A stretch of 64,000 nt of DNA from Propioniferax innocua (GTDB taxonomy: Bacteria > Actinomycetota > Actinomycetes > Propionibacteriales > Propionibacteriaceae). Numbering within the stretch: position 1 is the stretch's first letter; each line of letters opens with the position of its first letter. Shown here piece after piece: positions 51,532 through 60,543 of this stretch. The position numbers and the translations under genes were made by a program. The stretch lies in contig NZ_VFOR01000001.1 of assembly GCF_006716235.1 (NCBI RefSeq), positions 1,178,001 to 1,242,000 on the forward strand, given 5' to 3'. The notes below the pieces were generated by a model, which saw nothing but the letters and a program-made list of their open reading frames with translations, had not been told where the DNA came from and made no database searches.

Positions 51532-52617
51532 GTGACGAGTCCATGGCAGCGCCCCGACCCCGACCAGAGCCCGCCGCCTCGGGATCTCCCGCATCCAGGT
51601 GATCGGCCGCCGGCTCGGGCCATCGAGCCCGAACCGGTGGCCCGGCATCGCTCGATCTGGGCCTGGGTGGTGCCGTTGGCCTTGGTCAGTGCGCTGATCC
51701 TCGTGGGCGCAATCGTTCTTCGAGCCCGCAGTCAGGCCTCTGCCCCGCAGCCGACCCCGGTCGTTCGGAACGACACCAAGGAGGCGGCCGCAGTGGCCTT
51801 CCTCACTGCAGTGTCGGAGGGCCGCGCGAGCGATGCCCTCGCCATGTCGGCCACCGAACAGAACGGGCCGTTCCTGACCGATGAGGCATTGCGGGCTTCC
51901 CTGGATCAGGCTCCGATCAGCGATATCGGCGTCGAGGGCGTCGACGGCGATGTGGTGCGGTTGAAGCACCGCGTCGGCGAGGAGGAGACCGTGACCTCGC
52001 TGGCCATGGAGCCCAAGGGGGAACAGTGGCAGGTGGAGCGTGCGGCTGCGGAGGTTCTCGTGGCACCGCGGCCCGAGATGGTCCCGGTGATGGTGGACGG
52101 GGTCAAGGCCGAGGCTCCGGGCTACGAATATCGGGTGCTGCTGTTCCCCGGCCAACACCAGATGTCCACCGGTTCACAGTGGCTCGAGTTCCCGAACGGC
52201 ACGTTCACGGTGACCGACCTCTCGGAGCCCGAACCGGTCGACGCGACCGTGGCTGTTGCCGACGAGACCGAAGCGGGTGTGCGACGTGTGGTCGAGGAAC
52301 GATTGCGGTCCTGCGCCCAGCGCAACGAACTCGCGCCGGAAGGCTGCCCCTGGAACTACACCGCGCCCGACGATCAGCCCATCGATCCTGAATCCGTCCA
52401 GACCTCGCTGGTGGGGGATCCCGTGCAGGACTTCGAAGGGCCGACGCTGAACGAGCACGACGCCCTGGCCACCGGACGCGTATCGTTCACGCTGCAGATC
52501 ACGGCCACCATCACGGTGGAGGGCAATCCACAGCCCTTCGACCAGCAGATGGAGGTCGAAAGCGGATACACCACGGATCTGCTGACCGAAGCGCCCGATT
52601 TCACATGGTCAGAATGA
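51532..52617 (+). CDS. Membrane-anchored extracytoplasmic protein of unknown function (paralogue 1)
   Basis: 361 residues. A Pro-rich cytosolic tail (1-40), one membrane helix (about 43-65, SIWAWVVPLALVSALILVGAIVL), then an outer part with a small alpha/beta unit (EAAAVAFLTAVSEGRASDALAM, cystatin/NTF2-like) and a beta-rich remainder. It contains the motif LRSCAQRNELAPEGCPW, shared with the next gene, where the two Cys probably form a disulfide. No recognised family name; not an enzyme by visible motifs. Confidence 0.75.
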   Translation: MTSPWQRPDPDQSPPPRDLPHPGDRPPARAIEPEPVARHRSIWAWVVPLALVSALILVGAIVLRARSQASAPQPTPVVRNDTKEAAAVAFLTAVSEGRASDALAMSATEQNGPFLTDEALRASLDQAPISDIGVEGVDGDVVRLKHRVGEEETVTSLAMEPKGEQWQVERAAAEVLVAPRPEMVPVMVDGVKAEAPGYEYRVLLFPGQHQMSTGSQWLEFPNGTFTVTDLSEPEPVDATVAVADETEAGVRRVVEERLRSCAQRNELAPEGCPWNYTAPDDQPIDPESVQTSLVGDPVQDFEGPTLNEHDALATGRVSFTLQITATITVEGNPQPFDQQMEVESGYTTDLLTEAPDFTWSE

Positions 52618-52722
52618 CTGTGCAGACGCCCCGGTCGGAACGGCCGAACTGCCAGCATGTCCGGATGACTGTGAAGTGGGCTTAGTCTTGGACGCGGCCG
52701 TCTGTGAGAAGGGGTGAGTTCG

Positions 52723-54054
52723 ATGCAGGATGATCCGGACACGACTCGACTCAACCCCACCGGTCCCCGCCCCTCGCAGGGCCAGCCCGCACGGCCACCC
52801 CATCGGCCGGACGCCGGTATGCCGTCCGCGAGCCAGCCGTCGGCCTCCCACACCGGTGGCCCGTGGTTCCAAGCCGACGAGACCGGAGTTCCTCCTTCAT
52901 TGGGGAACGCGAAGCCTCAGCAACCGGTCAGCGCGCGTCCTGCCCACGAGCGTCGACCCACCACGCGTGAGCAGGCGCCCCGACCTTCGGCTCCGGTGGC
53001 GTCGGCCCACCAAGCCGAGCCGACGCCAGGCGAACGCCCCGATGCCCGGCATTCTCCCGAACCGCCACGAAGGTCTCGTCGGCGTCGCCGTGGCCCGCAG
53101 AAGTCCAACACCGGGATCATCGTGGGTGGCGTCGTCGCCGGCATCATGGTCATGGTGTTGGTGGTGGGTCTGATCGTGATCGCGACCAATTCGGTGCCCG
53201 GCACCGCTCCCGTGGCCGCCCGCACGCCTGAGCAGGTGGTGGAGAAGTTCTTCGACGCGTTGCAGGAACACGATGCCGAAGCGGCGATCGCGCTGCAGGC
53301 CGGTGAGGTGCCCGCGAGTGAGCTGCTCACCGACGAGGTACTGCGCCGCTCCCAGGAGATCGCCCCCATCTCCGATGTGTCGGTGAAGCAGACCGGCGCG
53401 GCCTCGGTGCACGTCACCTATCGGCTCGGCGACGAAGAGGCCCAGGCCGATTTCCCGGTGGTGCAGAACCAGGATGGAGATTGGCAGCTCGCCCACGTCA
53501 CCACAACGGTCCAGGTGACCCGCCCCACGAATGTGCCGGTTCTGATCAACGATGTGGAGCTCACCGCCGACAGCGTCGAGGCGTTTCCTGGCGCCTACCT
53601 CATGACAACCTCGCTGACTCGTATCGAGTACGACGCCGAACCCTTCTTGGTCCAGGGCCCCGATTCCTTCCCGGTGCTCGAGCCCCAGCCCCGGCTCTCC
53701 GCCGAGGGGATCACCGCCTTCCGCGAGAACGTCGAAGAGGCCCTGGCCGCCTGTATGGAGCGTCGTGAACTCGAACCGGAGGGGTGTCCGCAGCTGGTGA
53801 CGGCCGGCTCGGAGCAGCAGGCCGATCCGGCGACGATCCGCTGGACGCTCGTGGGTGACCCGGTCGAGCAGTTGGATCCCGTCCTCTCCGACCAGGACCA
53901 GACGGTCGCCGAGGCCGACCTCACCGTGACCGTCGCGCTCTCGGTCAAGGTGAAGAACGGTGAGACAGAGGGCATGGCCGGGGAACAGTACGACTTCGAG
54001 ACCACGGCACGCGGATCGGTCGTCAACGATCCCATCAAGGTCCGTTTCGAGTAA
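52723..54054 (+). CDS. Membrane-anchored extracytoplasmic protein of unknown function (paralogue 2)
   Basis: 443 residues. Longer Pro/Arg-rich cytosolic tail (1-125, ending RRSRRRRRGPQKSN), one membrane helix (about 130-152, IIVGGVVAGIMVMVLVVGLIVIA), then the same outer layout as the preceding protein: TPEQVVEKFFDALQEHDAEAAIAL, LTDEVLRRSQEIAPISDVSV, and ACMERRELEPEGCPQL. ATG 52723 has AAGGGG 8 nt upstream. The pair arose by duplication and both end in a beta-rich domain of about 90 residues. Function unknown. Confidence 0.75.
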   Translation: MQDDPDTTRLNPTGPRPSQGQPARPPHRPDAGMPSASQPSASHTGGPWFQADETGVPPSLGNAKPQQPVSARPAHERRPTTREQAPRPSAPVASAHQAEPTPGERPDARHSPEPPRRSRRRRRGPQKSNTGIIVGGVVAGIMVMVLVVGLIVIATNSVPGTAPVAARTPEQVVEKFFDALQEHDAEAAIALQAGEVPASELLTDEVLRRSQEIAPISDVSVKQTGAASVHVTYRLGDEEAQADFPVVQNQDGDWQLAHVTTTVQVTRPTNVPVLINDVELTADSVEAFPGAYLMTTSLTRIEYDAEPFLVQGPDSFPVLEPQPRLSAEGITAFRENVEEALAACMERRELEPEGCPQLVTAGSEQQADPATIRWTLVGDPVEQLDPVLSDQDQTVAEADLTVTVALSVKVKNGETEGMAGEQYDFETTARGSVVNDPIKVRFE

Positions 54055-54090
54055 CCATGCGTCGCCGGTGGGGTGAACGAACCGGTCGAC

Positions 54091-54096
54091 TAGATT
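54091..54096 (+). promoter_or_regulatory. Leaderless -10 box for the M13 peptidase gene
   Basis: TAGATT, 7 nt before ATG 54104. Confidence 0.55.
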
Positions 54097-54103
54097 GGGG
54101 CGA

Positions 54104-56059
54104 ATGAGCGCACCTGCCTTGGATCCCAGCAATTTCGACACCACGGTCTCGCCGCGTGAGGACCTGTTCCGACATGTCAACGGCACCTGGTTGGCGACGG
54201 CATCGATCGATGACGACAAGTCCGGCGCCGGGGCCTTCATCGATCTGCGCGATCAGGCAGAGGTGGCGGTGCGTGAGATCATCACCGGTCTGGTGGAGCG
54301 CGACGATCTCACCGACCCCGATGAACGCCGTATCGCGGCGCTCTACCGCTCCTTCATGGACGTGGACCGGATCGAAGAGATGGACGCCGCCCCGCTGCAG
54401 CCGTTCCTGGCGGAGATCGACGCCATCGATTCGGTGACTGCACTGGCCCAGCACCTCGGTGCGCGGGGCGCGATGGGGCTGCGTTCGGCGCTGGGATGGT
54501 CGGTGGAGGCCGATCCGGGCGACCCGACGCGTCCAGTGCTGTTCCTCGGCCAGGGCGGTCTGGGGCTCCCCGATGAGGCGTATTACCGCGCCGAGGAGCA
54601 CGCCGAGACGCTCACGGCCTACCGCGAGCATGTGGCCCACACATTCACCCTCGCCGGTTTCGGCGATGCCGAGGCCCGCGCCGATCGCGTCCTGACGCTG
54701 GAGACCGCGATCGCGAGCCACCACTGGGACAATGTGACGACCCGTGATCTGGTCAAGATGTACAACCTCCAGACGCTGGAGGCCTTCACCGCCGCCGTCC
54801 CGGGGCTGTTGTTCGACGAGATCCTGGCCGGCGCGGGCATCGCTGCCGAGAAGTTCAGCGAGTTCGTCAACTGCCAGCCCAGTTTTTTCACCGGTCTGGC
54901 CGAACTGCTCGTCGAGGAGCGTCTCGAACAGTGGCGTGACTGGGCACGTTTCGCGACGATCTCGGGTCTCTCCCCGTACCTCTCGCAGCGTTTCGTGGAC
55001 GCCCGGTTCGCGTTCTACGGCACCACCCTCTCCGGCACCCCCACCAACCGCGAGCGGTGGAAGCGTGGTGTCGGGCTCGTGGAGGGAGCGCTCGGTGAGG
55101 CCGTGGGACGCCTGTACGTGCGGCGTCACTTCACGCCCGAGTCGAAGGCCCGTATGGACGAACTCGTGGCCAACGTGATCGAGGCCTACCGTCTCTCCAT
55201 CGCCGAACTCGACTGGATGACCGACGCCACTCGCGCCGAGGCCCTGCGCAAGCTCGAGGGGTTCACCCCCAAGATCGGGCATCCGGTGAAGTGGCGTGAC
55301 TACTCCGGGTTCGAGCCAGGTGATGATGTCGTGGCGAACGTGCTGGCGTCGAACCGCCTCGATGCCGAGTACGAGCTCGGCAAACTCGGCAAGCCCATCG
55401 ATCGTGATGAGTGGGAGATGACCCCGCAGACGGTCAATGCCTACTACCACCCGCTGCGCAACGAGATCGTGTTCCCCGCAGCGATCCTGCAGCCCCCATT
55501 CTTCAACGCCGACGCCGACGACGCCATCAACTACGGCGGCATCGGTGCGGTGATCGCCCATGAGATCGGGCATGGCTTCGACGACAAGGGCTCCACGTGC
55601 GACGGGGACGGGCGTCTGCGCGACTGGTGGACAGCCGAGGACCGCGAGGCGTTCGAGGATCGGACCAAGGCGTTGATCGACCAGTTCGCCGTGCTCTCCC
55701 CCGCCGGGGCCGACGGGCAGAAGGTGAACGGGGAGCTCACGATCGGCGAGAACATCGGTGACCTCGGCGGATTGGGCATCGCCTACAAGGCGTGGCGTCT
55801 GGCCGTGGGTGATTCCGAGCCCGAGCCGATCGATGGGCTGACCGGTGCCCAACGGCTGTTCTTCGGGTGGGCGCAGGTGTGGCGGGGCAAGCGTCGGCCC
55901 GAGACGGTGAAGATGCTGCTGGCGGTGGACCCGCACTCCCCCGAGGAGTTCCGCTGCAATCAGATCGCGCGCAACATCGATGCCTTCGCCGATGCGTTCG
56001 GCGTCGAACCCGGGGACGGCATGTGGCTGGCTCCCGAGGAGCGCGTCACGATCTGGTGA
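54104..56059 (+). CDS. pepO: M13-family zinc metallopeptidase (PepO/neprilysin-like)
   Basis: 651-residue endopeptidase for oligopeptides. The zinc motif HEIGH is at residues 486-490 (VIAHEIGHGFDDKG), the third ligand Glu549 in IGENIGDLGG, and substrate-binding signatures VNAYYHPLRNEIVFPAAILQPPFF and RCNQIARNIDAFADAF are intact. No signal peptide or membrane anchor, so cytosolic, as in bacterial PepO. The N-terminal M13 domain (PREDLFRHVNGTWLATASI) is normal. Monocistronic by spacing. Confidence 0.95.
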   Translation: MSAPALDPSNFDTTVSPREDLFRHVNGTWLATASIDDDKSGAGAFIDLRDQAEVAVREIITGLVERDDLTDPDERRIAALYRSFMDVDRIEEMDAAPLQPFLAEIDAIDSVTALAQHLGARGAMGLRSALGWSVEADPGDPTRPVLFLGQGGLGLPDEAYYRAEEHAETLTAYREHVAHTFTLAGFGDAEARADRVLTLETAIASHHWDNVTTRDLVKMYNLQTLEAFTAAVPGLLFDEILAGAGIAAEKFSEFVNCQPSFFTGLAELLVEERLEQWRDWARFATISGLSPYLSQRFVDARFAFYGTTLSGTPTNRERWKRGVGLVEGALGEAVGRLYVRRHFTPESKARMDELVANVIEAYRLSIAELDWMTDATRAEALRKLEGFTPKIGHPVKWRDYSGFEPGDDVVANVLASNRLDAEYELGKLGKPIDRDEWEMTPQTVNAYYHPLRNEIVFPAAILQPPFFNADADDAINYGGIGAVIAHEIGHGFDDKGSTCDGDGRLRDWWTAEDREAFEDRTKALIDQFAVLSPAGADGQKVNGELTIGENIGDLGGLGIAYKAWRLAVGDSEPEPIDGLTGAQRLFFGWAQVWRGKRRPETVKMLLAVDPHSPEEFRCNQIARNIDAFADAFGVEPGDGMWLAPEERVTIW

Positions 56060-56681
56060 GGCTCTCGCCCGGGCTCCATGGGGCCCGGGCCAGCAGGGCC
56101 ACCGCGATGGCCCCGAGCACGATCCAGCCGGCGACGCCGAGGGGCGAGACGATCACGGGGTTGGGCGCAGGGTCCAGCGCGGCAATCATGAAACCGGTGC
56201 CGGCAGCGGCGTTGAACATGCCGTGGCCGATGGCAGCCGGCCAGACCGAATCGGTGCGCAGGCGTGCCCATGAGAGCACCGTGCCCAACACGATGCAGCC
56301 GACCGACATCACCAGCGGCCCCCACCAGGCGTCGGTCTGGAAATTATGGCCCAGCAACGTCAACGGGGTGTGCCACAGACCCCAGATGACGCCTCCGACG
56401 AGCAGCGCCGGCACGCGTCCCAGCCTCATCAGTTCGGGCATCATGTAGCCGCGCCAGCCGATCTCCTCGGCCGCCCCGAGGATTCCGTTGGGCACGAATG
56501 CTGCGAGAGGCATCTGAAAGATCGAGATCAGCGCCAGCGCCCACATCGGCATCGGGATCTCCTGCCCCGTGGCGGCCACCTGCTGCTGCAGGAACGGGAA
56601 GCTCCAGTCCAAGCGCATGCCCCCGATGAGGGTGGCGACGAACGGCACCACCAGGCAGGCGCCCCACAGGCCGAGCAGCAC
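56046..56681 (-). CDS. CPBP-family (type II CAAX-like) intramembrane protease, short form
   Basis: 211-residue polytopic protein with the three ABI/CPBP motifs: AAEEIGWRGYMMPEL, GGVIWGLWHTPLTLLGH and AAIGHGMFNAAAGTGF, so the catalytic Glu/His set is present. The EExxxR motif comes at about residue 69, earlier than in most relatives, so one or two N-terminal helices appear to be missing. The GTG start at 56681 lies four codons after, and in the same frame as, the stop of the M50-like gene. Its 3' end overlaps the pepO end by 14 bp on the opposite strand. Confidence 0.75.
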   Translation of the reverse strand: MLLGLWGACLVVPFVATLIGGMRLDWSFPFLQQQVAATGQEIPMPMWALALISIFQMPLAAFVPNGILGAAEEIGWRGYMMPELMRLGRVPALLVGGVIWGLWHTPLTLLGHNFQTDAWWGPLVMSVGCIVLGTVLSWARLRTDSVWPAAIGHGMFNAAAGTGFMIAALDPAPNPVIVSPLGVAGWIVLGAIAVALLARAPWSPGESLTRS

Positions 56682-56693
56682 AGCGGCATGGGC

Positions 56694-57398
56694 TCAGGAC
56701 CCCTGCCACACCGTGGCCAGCTGGGGCACGAGCACGCCGAATCCGGCCAGTGCGGTCGCCCATGACACGAACGCGAAGAGGCCCGTCCAGACGGCTGTGG
56801 GGACGCCGGTGAGGCGTCTCAGTTGCCCGGGATCGGACGTTGCCCCGGGACGGAGCCCGAGTTCCATCGTGACGCGGGGACCGGACATCAGCAGGACCCA
56901 CGTGAGCAGGTGCGCCACCCAGGACTGATGCACCGGTTCGAGGTAGTACGTGGCCGCGCCCATCCCCGCCAGGAGAACGAGCATGACGCCCGCCCCGACC
57001 AGGTTGCGGATCTGCAGGAGCATCACCAACAGCAATGCCAGGCATCCCCACAGCAGCCCGACCGCGTACCCCTTCGACAGAACCCACGCCGTCAGCAGCC
57101 CGAACAATGCCGGGGCCGGGTACCCCGCCAACAGTGTGGCGACCATGCCCGGCCCGCTCGCACGGCCCCGGCTCACGGTCAGCCCCGAGGTGTCGGAGTG
57201 GAGCCTGATGCCCTCGAGCCGGCGGCCCACCAACATGGCGACGGTGGCGTGACCACCCTCGTGGACGATCGTGGAGAGCATCCGCGTCCACGGCCATGCG
57301 AGCACAACCAGCCCCAGCGCCACGAGCCCGATGAGCGCCTGCTGCTCGGCCCCGGGCACCGGCTGGGTCGCCGTGACCAGACTCCACCATTGCTGCAC
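56694..57398 (-). CDS. M50B-like membrane metalloprotease
   Basis: 234-residue membrane protein with about six helices and the zinc motif HEGGHATVAML (HExxH-like, HEGGH) in the second helix, followed by GRRLEGIRLHSDTSGLTV. This corresponds to the M50B-like (PF13398-type) family, of unknown substrate. GTG 57398 (VQQWWSLVTATQP) follows GTGGAGG; the frame is open further upstream without support. Co-oriented with the CPBP protease, in one probable operon. Confidence 0.78.
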   Translation of the reverse strand: MQQWWSLVTATQPVPGAEQQALIGLVALGLVVLAWPWTRMLSTIVHEGGHATVAMLVGRRLEGIRLHSDTSGLTVSRGRASGPGMVATLLAGYPAPALFGLLTAWVLSKGYAVGLLWGCLALLLVMLLQIRNLVGAGVMLVLLAGMGAATYYLEPVHQSWVAHLLTWVLLMSGPRVTMELGLRPGATSDPGQLRRLTGVPTAVWTGLFAFVSWATALAGFGVLVPQLATVWQGS

Positions 57399-57572
57399 GC
57401 CTCCACTGTGCCCGACTGCTGGGAGCTGTGGCCCACCTTGACGTGGTGCCGTGTCTGCGCGGCGCAACGTCTAGGTGGACTCGGGTCAGGTGTGGGAGGC
57501 GCGTCAGTCACCACGTGGGAGAAGCACCGGCTGTGAGACGCGCGGGCATGGGGGCAAGCAGAAAATGAACAA

Positions 57573-57602
57573 GGCCCGGGCATCCATCCAGATGCCCGGG
57601 CC
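57573..57602 (-). terminator. Terminator after tRNA-Ser
   Basis: Perfect 12-bp stem GGCCCGGGCATC/GATGCCCGGGCC, loop CATCCA, 10 bp beyond the tRNA 3' end and followed on the minus strand by TTGTTCATTTTC. Confidence 0.88.
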
Positions 57603-57611
57603 TCGCAGCGG

Positions 57612-57694
57612 CGGTGACGGCGGGATTTGAACCCGCGGAGGTTTCCCTCACTCGCTTTCGAGGCGAGCACAATCGGCCACTCTGTCACGTCACC
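57612..57694 (-). tRNA. tRNA-Ser (anticodon CGA)
   Basis: Class II tRNA. Acceptor GGTGACG/CGTCACC, anticodon stem-loop CTCGC-CTCGAAA-GCGAG, variable arm TGAGGGAAACCTC, T arm GCGGGTTCAAATCCCGC, discriminator G. CCA not encoded. Confidence 0.95.
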
Positions 57695-57793
57695 GTCGGA
57701 GACGATAACGCAGTTAACCCCGTGTTCGCCAATCGGTTGCCATTCGTTGACCGACACCCGGCTGATCAACTGCGCTCGGCAGGCTCATCTGCC

Positions 57794-57799
57794 TAGGCT
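57794..57799 (+). promoter_or_regulatory. Leaderless -10 box for the lipoprotein gene
   Basis: TAGGCT, 6 nt before GTG 57806. Confidence 0.5.
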
Positions 57800-57805
57800 G
57801 GCGCC

Positions 57806-58306
57806 GTGTTGAGACGAGCTTTCATGGGGGCAGCCCTCGCCGCAGCAGTGACACCGGTCGCCGCGTGTGGCGGCTGGAGTCAGCACCTGCTGCGAGCAGG
57901 GACATTGCAAGCCGCCTTGCGGCAAATCCGGCATCACCGCCCAGCTCTGCTGGGCGGGGTCATCCTCCTGACGATGCCGTCCACCGTGGCCGTGCACATG
58001 GCGGCCGAAGAGGACCGCCGATTCGAAACCATGACGTGGACCGATGGCCGGGTCGCCCCCGGCGCCGAGACCGGTGACCTTCCGCCCGAGACCACTTTGT
58101 TCGATCTGCTGCGCGACGTGCCGCTCGTCGCCGACATCCAGCACATGGCCCAGCGGCATCTGGGCGAGGAAGGCGTGTTCGCCCCGAGCCTTGCCACCGC
58201 GAAGCTGTGGCTCGAGGGCGAACAGATGTTCGTCGACGCCACCCTCGACGGCGTGTCAGCGAGCGTGCTCCTTCGCGTCGATGGAGACACCCTCAACCCC
58301 GTCTGA
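57806..58306 (+). CDS. Putative lipoprotein of unknown function
   Basis: 166 residues. A lipoprotein signal peptide with positively charged start and lipobox (MLRRAFMGAALAAAVTPVAAC, split MLRRAFMG and TPVAAC; Cys21). The mature part has LFDLLRDVPLVADIQHMAQRHLGEE and a C-terminal beta segment (MFVDATLDGVSASVLLRVDGD). No family recognised. Its last 51 bp overlap the end of the convergent AftB-like gene. Confidence 0.6.
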   Translation: MLRRAFMGAALAAAVTPVAACGGWSQHLLRAGTLQAALRQIRHHRPALLGGVILLTMPSTVAVHMAAEEDRRFETMTWTDGRVAPGAETGDLPPETTLFDLLRDVPLVADIQHMAQRHLGEEGVFAPSLATAKLWLEGEQMFVDATLDGVSASVLLRVDGDTLNPV

Positions 58307-60004
58307 GTCGCACAGCTGCTCCTCCGCCGCGATCGGGTCCCTCGGGATCTGGAGCGTCGTCAGACGCGGTGCCTCCACGACGTTCGACCAGAAAAGCCGC
58401 GGTGTCAGCGGATCGCTGATGCCGCGCTGCAGACGGGCGACGTCACCGCATTCCAGCACCCTGCGGGCCGCCTGCACCTGCGGCGAATCATCCGGGGTGG
58501 GCGCGGCATACCGCGCGATCCGAAACTCCGCAGGATGGCCCATGTGGCCGACGCGCTCGACCCGCTTGTCGGTGGGCAGCGGCATGCGCGCAGCGAGCGG
58601 GTCGGCCAGTCCAAGATTGTCGATGACAATGACCTCGGTCCCGGCGACCACGGACACGATGCCCATCACGTTGTGGGTGTAGACGAGGTCGTAGCCGTCC
58701 GCCACCGGCACGCGCCGCCCATCGGCCTCCTGGAAATACCGCTCCCCACGATCCCGGTCCTTGGCCACGGCGAATCCATGCTCGTAGAAGCTGAACCCGG
58801 CCCATTCCCAAGGGCGGAGCGTCGAGCCCGAAGGGACCCAGCCGGTGTAGATGAACCGCTCGTCTTGGACTCCATGCCCGTGGAAGCGCTGCGCCTGCAC
58901 CGTGCCACCGGCGTAGAACGTCCACACCAGCATCGTCGACGTCCCAACCCCGACCCAGCTCCGCAACTCCTCCGCACGGATCGGGATCACCGCCAACGGC
59001 AGGATCATCGCAAAGATCGGCGCAAGGAGGAACCGGCCGAACATGAAGTCTCCACCGACCTTGGTGATGTAGACCACGTGGAGCAGCGCCGCACCGATGG
59101 TGGCGCCCAGCAGCCAGAATGCCTGCCACCTGCCGTCGCGCACGAGGCGCGCGACCCGCACCACCAGTGCCAGCAGCAGAATGGCGATCGGCACCACAAG
59201 GGCGTAGTGACGCACCAGACCCCAGAGGTAGTTGAGCCCGAACGACCACAGGCTCCCATCGGCGTTCTTGGCCAACGCGGTGTTGGGCACCGCTGTGGCG
59301 TAGTAGCCCATGCGGAACACCTGATAGGCCACAGGAAGCACCGCCGCCAAGCCGAGGCTCGCGGCCAGACCACGCCACGACCATCGGGACATCACGATCA
59401 ACGCGCACAGGAACGCCGCCGAGTACAGGGCCGCGTCGGGGCGGACCAGCCACCCCAGACCGAGCACCACCGGCAACCACAGCGGGCGATGGGCCGGCGC
59501 CTCGGACCCGATGTGCCCAGCGAGACCGAAGAAGCACACCGCCATCCACAACCAGGTGAGCCCGTTCTCCAGACCACTGGTCGCGAAGTCGGAGAACTGC
59601 GTGATGCCCACCATCACCAACAGCCCGAGGGGCAGCGGAAAGGACGAGGCAGCTTCCAGCCCGGCGCGTCGAGCGAATCGCAGCGACCCGAGTGCAGCGA
59701 CCACCGCCGCGGACACCGCGCAGATCCATCCCAGCACCACCGCGATGACGCTGGGTTCCACCGGAAGGACGGCCGAGGGCAACGCGATCAGCCACAGCCA
59801 CAGGGTGCTGGTGGCCACCTCCACCCGTTCGCCGGCGTTGAACACCGCTCCGTTGCCGGCCAGCCACTGCTCCACGACACGGATGTTGATGTATCCGTCA
59901 TCGGTCATCCAGCGGCGGTTCCACGCCACCCATCCGAACATCAGCACCACGGCAGCCACCAGGCCGTGTCGTGGCGTGAATCCCCCCTTGACTGTATCCC
60001 CCAT
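58256..60004 (-). CDS. AftB-like GT-C glycosyltransferase
   Basis: 582-residue membrane protein with about ten N-terminal helices and a soluble C-terminal domain (from about 400). The GT-C signature RRWMTDDGYINIRVVEQWLAG (Asp-Asp after helix 1), GNGAVFNAGERVEVATSTLWLW and RPDAALYSAAFL match decaprenyl-phosphoarabinose-dependent AftB and its relatives. Because true arabinogalactan is confined to mycolate-type bacteria, the sugar here is uncertain. ATG 60004 is chosen over 60010 since TAACGT lies 6 nt before it. Confidence 0.8.
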   Translation of the reverse strand: MGDTVKGGFTPRHGLVAAVVLMFGWVAWNRRWMTDDGYINIRVVEQWLAGNGAVFNAGERVEVATSTLWLWLIALPSAVLPVEPSVIAVVLGWICAVSAAVVAALGSLRFARRAGLEAASSFPLPLGLLVMVGITQFSDFATSGLENGLTWLWMAVCFFGLAGHIGSEAPAHRPLWLPVVLGLGWLVRPDAALYSAAFLCALIVMSRWSWRGLAASLGLAAVLPVAYQVFRMGYYATAVPNTALAKNADGSLWSFGLNYLWGLVRHYALVVPIAILLLALVVRVARLVRDGRWQAFWLLGATIGAALLHVVYITKVGGDFMFGRFLLAPIFAMILPLAVIPIRAEELRSWVGVGTSTMLVWTFYAGGTVQAQRFHGHGVQDERFIYTGWVPSGSTLRPWEWAGFSFYEHGFAVAKDRDRGERYFQEADGRRVPVADGYDLVYTHNVMGIVSVVAGTEVIVIDNLGLADPLAARMPLPTDKRVERVGHMGHPAEFRIARYAAPTPDDSPQVQAARRVLECGDVARLQRGISDPLTPRLFWSNVVEAPRLTTLQIPRDPIAAEEQLCDSDGVEGVSIDAKEHAR

Positions 60005-60010
60005 GGGCAT

Positions 60011-60016
60011 ACGTTA
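60011..60016 (-). promoter_or_regulatory. Leaderless -10 box for the AftB-like gene
   Basis: TAACGT on the minus strand, 6 nt before ATG 60004. Confidence 0.5.
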
Positions 60017-60065
60017 ACCAGCAGCAGAGTCCGGTTCTGGGCGAAGTCTTCGGCGTTTCGCCGGC

Positions 60066-60512
60066 TCACCGACGGAAGAAACGTTGCAGCAGTTCCCCGG
60101 ATTCTTCGGCGAGGACGCCGGACACCACCTGTGGGCGATGGTTCAGCCGTGGATCACGAACGACGTCGAACAATGACGCAATGGCCCCCGTCTTGGGTTC
60201 GAAGGCGCCGAACACGACACGGTCCACGCGCGCGGCCACCAGCGCCCCGGCACACATCGTGCAGGGTTCGAGCGTCACAACCAGTGTGTGACCATGCAGC
60301 CGCCACTCCCCCGCCACCTGGGCGGCTTGGCGCAGGGCGAGGATCTCGGCATGGGCCGTGGGGTCACCGGCCAGCTCGCGCTCATTCCCAGCGCGTGCCA
60401 CCACGGAGTCCGCAGCGTCGAGCACCACGGCTCCGATCGGAACATCACCGTGCTCGGCGGCCAGACGTGCTTGCTCCAAGGCCAGACGCATGGCGGGGTC
60501 CCATCGCGTCAT
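60066..60512 (-). CDS. tadA: tRNA-specific adenosine deaminase
   Basis: 148-residue zinc enzyme that converts A34 to inosine in tRNA-Arg(ACG). Zinc/active-site motifs DPTAHAEILALRQAA (His-Ala-Glu) and VTLEPCTMCAGALVAAR (PCxxC) are complete, with the family C terminus VVSGVLAEESGELLQRFFRR. GTG 60518 or ATG 60512 may be the start. It follows the TadA-associated gene by 31 bp. Confidence 0.93.
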   Translation of the reverse strand: MTRWDPAMRLALEQARLAAEHGDVPIGAVVLDAADSVVARAGNERELAGDPTAHAEILALRQAAQVAGEWRLHGHTLVVTLEPCTMCAGALVAARVDRVVFGAFEPKTGAIASLFDVVRDPRLNHRPQVVSGVLAEESGELLQRFFRR

Positions 60513-60543
60513 CGACACGTTCCGAGGGCCGGCGTCATGCCCG

